This document shows positions 60,018 through 64,000 of a stretch of DNA of 64,000 nt, in pieces (position 1 is the first letter of the stretch; each line of letters starts with the position of its first letter). The position numbers and the translations under genes were made by a program. This DNA comes from RGIG8745 sp045576655 (lineage in GTDB: Bacteria > Bacteroidota > Bacteroidia > Bacteroidales > Bacteroidaceae). The notes beneath the pieces were generated by a model, which was not told the origin of the DNA, made no database searches, and saw only the letters and a list, made by a program, of their open reading frames with translations. The stretch spans positions 43,269-107,268 of the forward strand of contig JAZNGW010000029.1 of the NCBI GenBank assembly GCA_045576655.1, in the 5' to 3' direction.

Positions 60018-61700
60018 ATGGAATATACATTTTATGATTTTTTAAAACTGATGGGCTCCCTTGCCCTCTTCCTCTATGGTATGAAAATCATGAGTGAGGG
60101 ACTTCAGAAGTTTGCCGGTGACAAGTTGCGCCGCGTTCTGACAGCGATGACCACCAACCGTGTGACAGGAGTTTTGACTGGTGTGCTTATTACAGCCCTG
60201 ATTCAGTCATCTTCGGCTACGACAGTGATGGTGGTTAGTTTCGTTAATGCAGGTCTGCTCACTCTTGCCCAGTCCATAGGAGTCATAATGGGTGCCAATA
60301 TTGGTACGACCGTGACAGCATGGATTATCTCCGCGCTTGGTTTCAAGGTCGACATAGCAGCGTTCGCGTTGCCGTTGCTTACAGTGGGAGTGGTAATGCT
60401 CTTCATGCAGAAGAGTAAGCACAAGTCTGTGGGCGAGTTTATCATGGGATTCTGTTTCTTGTTTATGGGTCTTTCTTATCTGAAAGCTAACGCTCCTGAC
60501 CTACAGGCAAACCCTGAAATGCTTGCTTTTGTTCAAGACTATGCCAATATGGGCTTTGCCTCAATCTTACTGTTCGTGCTTATAGGAACGGTGCTCACTA
60601 TGATTGTGCAGGCTTCAGCCGCCACTATGGCCATCACGCTCATTATGTGTGCCAACGGATGGATAAGTTTCGAACTCGGTGCCGCCCTTGTGCTTGGTGA
60701 GAACATAGGAACAACAATCACAGCCAACCTCGCTGCCATTACAGGTAACACCCAGTCACGCCGTGCGGCTCTCGCCCACCTCGTGTTCAATGTCTTTGGT
60801 GTCATTTGGGTGCTCTGTCTATTCGTGCCGTTTACCAGTATGGTGACATGGGTTGTTGAAAATTGGATAGGTGTTTCTGATAACGGCGACGGTTCTTTTG
60901 TTTCATTCCAATTGTCGGCGTTCCATACATGCTTCAATGTTTGTAACGTGCTGCTCCTCATCTGGTTCGTCAAACTCATAGAGAAGACGGTGTGCAAGAT
61001 TCTTCCAATGAAGGAGGCCGACGAGGATACACGTCTCAGATATATCACTGGAGGACTTTTGTCTACAGCCGAGCTCTCGGTGCTTGAGGCACAGAAGGAA
61101 ATTGCGCTCTATGCTCAGCGCACACGCAAAATGTTCGGATTTGTGCAGGAATTGCTTCATACCAAGAAGGGCGACGAGTTCAACAAACTCTTCAGCCGTA
61201 TTGAGAAATATGAGAACATTAGCGATAACATGGAGATTGAGATTGCAAATTATCTCAATAAGGTGTCTGAAGGGCGCTTGAGCTCTGAGAGTAAGACTCG
61301 AATCCAGAGCATGCTTCGCGAAGTTACAGAAATCGAGAGCATAGGAGACAGCTGCTACAATTTGGCACGTACGCTCAATCGCAAGCGCCAGAATTCTCAA
61401 GAGGACTTCACCGAAAAGCAGTATGAGCACATACGCAACATGATGGACCTTGTTGACGGTGCGCTTGAGGAGATGGACAAGATCGTAGAACATCGCCCTA
61501 ATCACCATGTTGATGTCAACAAGTCGTATAACATCGAGAACGAAATCAACAACTATCGCAATCAGTTGAAGAGCCAAAACATCAACGACGTGAACAACCA
61601 GATTTACGGCTATCAGCTTGGAGTCTACTACATGGACATCATCGCCGAGTGTGAGAAGTTGGGCGACTACGTTATCAACGTCGTTGACGCAACTAAGTAG
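60018..61700 (+). CDS. Na+/phosphate cotransporter with PhoU-like domain
   Basis: 560 aa from ATG 60018 (MEYTFYDFLKLMGSLALFLY); the frame extends eight codons upstream without family sequence. Two Na/Pi repeats carry the QSSSATT motif (ALIQSSSATTVMVVSF, then VQASAATMAITLIMC). Eight or more membrane helices precede a cytoplasmic PhoU-like helical domain (about 340-560). It imports phosphate with sodium, or exports it as YjbB. It is a single-gene unit, divergent from udk. Confidence 0.93.
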   Translation: MEYTFYDFLKLMGSLALFLYGMKIMSEGLQKFAGDKLRRVLTAMTTNRVTGVLTGVLITALIQSSSATTVMVVSFVNAGLLTLAQSIGVIMGANIGTTVTAWIISALGFKVDIAAFALPLLTVGVVMLFMQKSKHKSVGEFIMGFCFLFMGLSYLKANAPDLQANPEMLAFVQDYANMGFASILLFVLIGTVLTMIVQASAATMAITLIMCANGWISFELGAALVLGENIGTTITANLAAITGNTQSRRAALAHLVFNVFGVIWVLCLFVPFTSMVTWVVENWIGVSDNGDGSFVSFQLSAFHTCFNVCNVLLLIWFVKLIEKTVCKILPMKEADEDTRLRYITGGLLSTAELSVLEAQKEIALYAQRTRKMFGFVQELLHTKKGDEFNKLFSRIEKYENISDNMEIEIANYLNKVSEGRLSSESKTRIQSMLREVTEIESIGDSCYNLARTLNRKRQNSQEDFTEKQYEHIRNMMDLVDGALEEMDKIVEHRPNHHVDVNKSYNIENEINNYRNQLKSQNINDVNNQIYGYQLGVYYMDIIAECEKLGDYVINVVDATK

Positions 61701-61707
61701 AATAGAC

Positions 61708-61738
61708 TTTGCATATTCGGTAAAAAGTGCTAATTTTG
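61708..61738 (+). promoter_or_regulatory. Promoter of tRNA-Arg
   Basis: TTTG (61708-61711), exactly 19 bp, TAATTTTG (61731-61738). It starts 8 bp after the cotransporter stop and fits a transcript start near 61745, just ahead of the tRNA. Confidence 0.85.
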
Positions 61739-61758
61739 CACCCCTAACCACAATAGCT

Positions 61759-61830
61759 GCCTTCATAGTTCAATGGATAGAACAAATCTCTCCTAAAGAT
61801 TAGATCCGAGTTCGATTCTCGGTGAAGGTA
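61759..61830 (+). tRNA. tRNA-Arg (anticodon CCU)
   Basis: 72-nt cloverleaf: acceptor GCCTTCA/TGAAGGT (one G-U), D stem GTTC/GAAC, anticodon stem AATCT/AGATT with loop CTCCTAA (anticodon CCT), T stem CCGAG/CTCGG with loop TTCGATT, discriminator A. It decodes AGG. The 3' CCA is not encoded. Confidence 0.96.
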
Positions 61831-61849
61831 CGCGATGATGCATATTTTG

Positions 61850-61876
61850 AGGAGGACGCCTATTGGAAGTCCTCCT
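61850..61876 (+). terminator. Hairpin after tRNA-Arg
   Basis: AGGAGGAC (61850-61857) pairs with GTCCTCCT (61869-61876), 8 bp, followed by ATATTATTA. It probably ends the tRNA transcript, though the T-run is poor. Confidence 0.55.
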
Positions 61877-61944
61877 ATATTATTACTATAGAACTTCGTG
61901 GGCAGACCTGTCGGCCGGTTCGCAGTCTAACAACTAAAATTAAT

Positions 61945-63534
61945 ATGAAAAGAAAAAACAAGTGGATCTTCCGATTTGTCATGGCGATTATTGCCGTGTT
62001 CTCATTTATGGGCGCTAATGCTCAGTCTGTAAATCTTGGAGAACTTGAATTAGGAAAAGAGTACGAACTTACAGCCTACAAACCATGCGAGGCAACTTTC
62101 ACAGCACCACAGACTGGGACTTTGGTGGCAAGTTGTACCCGCTCATACTGGCCTGAGCCGTATCTCGATGCGGAGCATACAAAGCCTGTAGGGTATAAGC
62201 ATAGCTACGTTAGCACAGGTTCCATTTGGGAGTTCCAGGTTGAAGCGGGTGTGACATATTATTTCTATAGCGGCTTTCTTTTCGATGATGGAACATTCTC
62301 AATTGACTATGCTGCAACAGAGCTGTTGCGTAAATCAGTAAATCCTGCGGAAGGAAGCACTTTGAATGTAAGCGGCGCAGGGCAAGTTAACTTGGAGTAC
62401 AACATGACAGTGTCAGTTTCTGACATAGCCCTTACTATTGACGGAGAAGACTACGGCAAGGGGGTGCCCTACGTGAGCGGACGCAATGTGGCAATATCGT
62501 TTAAAGGAGAAACTGAAGAGGAACTTGATATCTTAGGACTTCTGAAAAATGGAACACTGAAAGGGGGCGAAACAGTTGAATTTGCATTTACAGTAACGTC
62601 AATAAACAACCCTTCTTTGACACTTAATGAAAAACTTACGTATATCTGTCCGGAAATGCTTGTGCAGATGGTTTCTTCGCAGCAGATTCCAGAGTTCCTG
62701 TCATACTGGTTCCCTGGCGACGAAAGCGGAATTATGAAACTGGTCTTTGACGGTCAGCTGGCACAGCCTGCAGAAAATGAAGAAGGACCGTTCGTCACAT
62801 TGCAATACGGTAATCCAGAGTCAGGTGTTGATGGCGACAGTTATGCCACAAGACTGGACGCTCAAGTCGACGGCAACACCGTCATTGTTGACTTCACAGG
62901 CAAACGACTTCGCCCAGCCGATATGCTCACGTCGGGCAATATCTATAATACCATGCTGGTTAAGATTTCAAATGTGAAAGATTACGAGGGTCGTTATGTC
63001 TACACAGGATTCAGCGGCTCCCTCGGTTCTTTCTCATACGAATTCCCTTATAGAATTGTCGAAACCGAAGCAGTCTATGAATTTACACCGGCATCAGAAA
63101 CTGAACTCAAAGTGTCAGAAGTGGAACTCTGGATACAAGACTATTCTTCTATCCGCTTCGATGGTGTCGCATATACATATACAGATGCGGAAGGTAATGA
63201 GGTTACAGAGGTCAAATCGCTCAGTGAACTTAATCCAGAAGTAGATTCTTATGGCGACGCTATCATAATGATACCTGTGCGCGAAGAGATCCGTACAAAG
63301 GAAAACCTTAAGATATCCCTCGCCAATCTTCTGTTTGTCGATGGAGTGGAGCGCGAGATTTCAGCAGTCTACAACCCGACAGATGAGTATCTCAGCATTA
63401 GCGGGGCAACGACTGATGCGGTATCGGAAACTGCACGCTTTGGCGTAGAAGGTTCCAAGCTCGCTTCGCCTCGCAAGGGCGTTAACATTATACGCCTCTC
63501 CGATGGTACAGTCAAGAAGGTGCTGGTGAAGTGA
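61945..63534 (+). CDS. Secreted protein of unknown function with type IX-style tail
   Basis: 529 aa from ATG 61945 (MKRKNKWIFRFVMAIIAVFS, signal peptide); the frame upstream runs through tRNA-Arg and is not coding. The mature protein is beta-rich. A first domain (about 30-130) has LELGKEYELTAYKPCEATF and VEAGVTYYFYSGF, like a pre-peptidase or carbohydrate-binding C-terminal domain. Later blocks repeat an FDGQLAQPAENEEGPFVTL-type Ig-like fold. The end SPRKGVNIIRLSDGTVKKVL closely resembles the tail of the 1523-aa protein (KGLNIVKMSNGKVKKVFVK). No catalytic motif. Confidence 0.7.
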   Translation: MKRKNKWIFRFVMAIIAVFSFMGANAQSVNLGELELGKEYELTAYKPCEATFTAPQTGTLVASCTRSYWPEPYLDAEHTKPVGYKHSYVSTGSIWEFQVEAGVTYYFYSGFLFDDGTFSIDYAATELLRKSVNPAEGSTLNVSGAGQVNLEYNMTVSVSDIALTIDGEDYGKGVPYVSGRNVAISFKGETEEELDILGLLKNGTLKGGETVEFAFTVTSINNPSLTLNEKLTYICPEMLVQMVSSQQIPEFLSYWFPGDESGIMKLVFDGQLAQPAENEEGPFVTLQYGNPESGVDGDSYATRLDAQVDGNTVIVDFTGKRLRPADMLTSGNIYNTMLVKISNVKDYEGRYVYTGFSGSLGSFSYEFPYRIVETEAVYEFTPASETELKVSEVELWIQDYSSIRFDGVAYTYTDAEGNEVTEVKSLSELNPEVDSYGDAIIMIPVREEIRTKENLKISLANLLFVDGVEREISAVYNPTDEYLSISGATTDAVSETARFGVEGSKLASPRKGVNIIRLSDGTVKKVLVK

Positions 63535-63594
63535 CAAAAGTCCCTCTCGACATCCCTAAAAAGGGGTGCAGAGAAAACGTAAATAATATCCCGT

Positions 63595-63626
63595 AGGGGC
63601 AGACCGCATCGTGTCTGCCCCTTTTT
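63595..63626 (+). terminator. Intrinsic terminator
   Basis: AGGGGCAGAC (63595-63604) and GTCTGCCCCT (63613-63622) form a perfect 10-bp stem with an 8-nt loop, followed by TTTT and then GTTT. It lies 60 bp past the secreted-protein stop. The stem belongs to the GGGGCAGAC/CCCCT hairpin family. I see nothing in 63627-63801. Confidence 0.92.
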
Positions 63627-63801
63627 GTTTAATGGGGACGGAGCTTGCCCTGAAGTATGAACCACTCTGCTACTCTGTGATTTTATGTCGACTTACGCAA
63701 AAATAGTTTGCTATTCTGTCCTATATTCCCTCAAAACCTGCGCTTTTGCTCAACTTTTCCCATATTTTTCACATTTTCTCAAAAAATAATCGCTGAAGTT
63801 C

Positions 63802-63831
63802 TTGCTGTTTCGGAAAAAGGTTGTACCTTTG
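63802..63831 (+). promoter_or_regulatory. Promoter of the gene starting at 63981
   Basis: TTG (63802-63804), 19 bp, TACCTTTG (63824-63831). It predicts a leader of about 140 nt, long for this genome, ending in an A-rich AGGAAAAAGATACA before the ATG. Confidence 0.7.
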
Positions 63832-63980
63832 CACTCGCTTTCGGAAACGAAGGCGCCAGAACTCGTTCTTTGACAGACTGTGGACAACAAAAAGACAAGG
63901 CAGCCGCGCCGCTATTTTTATAGCGTCGCAGGCAGATACAAGCAACGTCAACCTTTATATATAGGTAGGAAAAAGATACA

Positions 63981-64000
63981 ATGACAGCGGATAATAAGAA
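63981..64000 (+). CDS. First codons of a gene running off the window
   Basis: ATG at 63981 follows GGTAGGAAAAAGATACA, a good purine-rich initiation context, and reads MTADNK to the window end. Too short to identify. Confidence 0.45.

Noticed and set aside
61822..61944. N-terminal extension of the secreted protein frame
   Set aside because: It would begin inside tRNA-Arg; the signal peptide starts at 61945.
63708..63923. 71-codon plus-strand ORF near the right end
   Set aside because: It spans the promoter at 63802-63831 and has no initiation context.

Overview
The window looks like the chromosome of a Bacteroidales bacterium of the Prevotella group (gut or rumen type). The evidence is: recurring Bacteroidetes promoters (TTTG, 19-20 bp, TAnnTTTG) in front of genes; type IX-style C-terminal tails on secreted proteins; a SusD-like lipoprotein; a DUF5723-type outer-membrane protein; fused sdhC/frdC-sdhA-sdhB and mdh genes for the succinate branch; and a GH10 xylanase-CE1 esterase fusion with the same architecture as Xyn10D-Fae1A of Prevotella ruminicola. 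Species identity is inference.

Layout. 1-5.8 kb (minus): gltX, Kdo transferase, a flippase, a GT2 glycosyltransferase and a truncated acyltransferase, probably one unit from a strong promoter ahead of gltX and devoted to surface glycan synthesis. 5.9-6.7 kb: a COG0731-type radical SAM protein. 7-18.6 kb: a polysaccharide-degrading region with a GH2 beta-glucuronidase and a 1411-aa lyase-like protein on the minus strand, then divergently GH30, an iron alcohol dehydrogenase and a thioredoxin-fold protein. No SusC/SusD pair or regulator is next to them. 18.6-19.5 kb: a gene-free kilobase of repeats. 19.5-24.7 kb (minus): an unusual lipoprotein with a SusD-like second half, DPP IV and a DUF805 protein, downstream of sufBCD (24.8-28.3 kb). 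28.5-33.9 kb (minus): cvpA, infB, nusA, rimP from a textbook promoter. 34-37.5 kb (minus): aroK overlapping topA, then a possible HU-like protein. 38 kb: tRNA-Asn. 38.1-41.3 kb (minus): outer-membrane protein plus lipoprotein. 41.7-50.2 kb (minus): a small peptide gene, a 1523-aa secreted multidomain protein, a secreted phosphoesterase and a GH43-like protein. 50.6-55.7 kb (plus): sdhC-sdhA-(four-helix-bundle gene)-sdhB-mdh. 55.9-58.1 kb: xylanase/esterase. 58.3-59.9 kb (minus): TGS-uridine kinase. 60-61.7 kb (plus): Na/Pi cotransporter. 61.76 kb: tRNA-Arg(CCU). 61.9-63.5 kb: a secreted protein. The window ends in a promoter and the first codons of another gene.

The least explained material lies between genes. 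Five intergenic regions carry tandem arrays of 21-22 bp units, each unit itself a short palindrome, in three unrelated sequence families. A four-helix-bundle gene sits between sdhA and sdhB inside a pair of imperfect inverted repeats; the neighbouring sdhC-sdhA gap carries the same kind of repeat pair without a gene. There is also a 152-bp element with perfect 18-bp terminal inverted repeats, a roughly 292-bp tandem duplication, and a family of hairpins ending in CCCCTAC.
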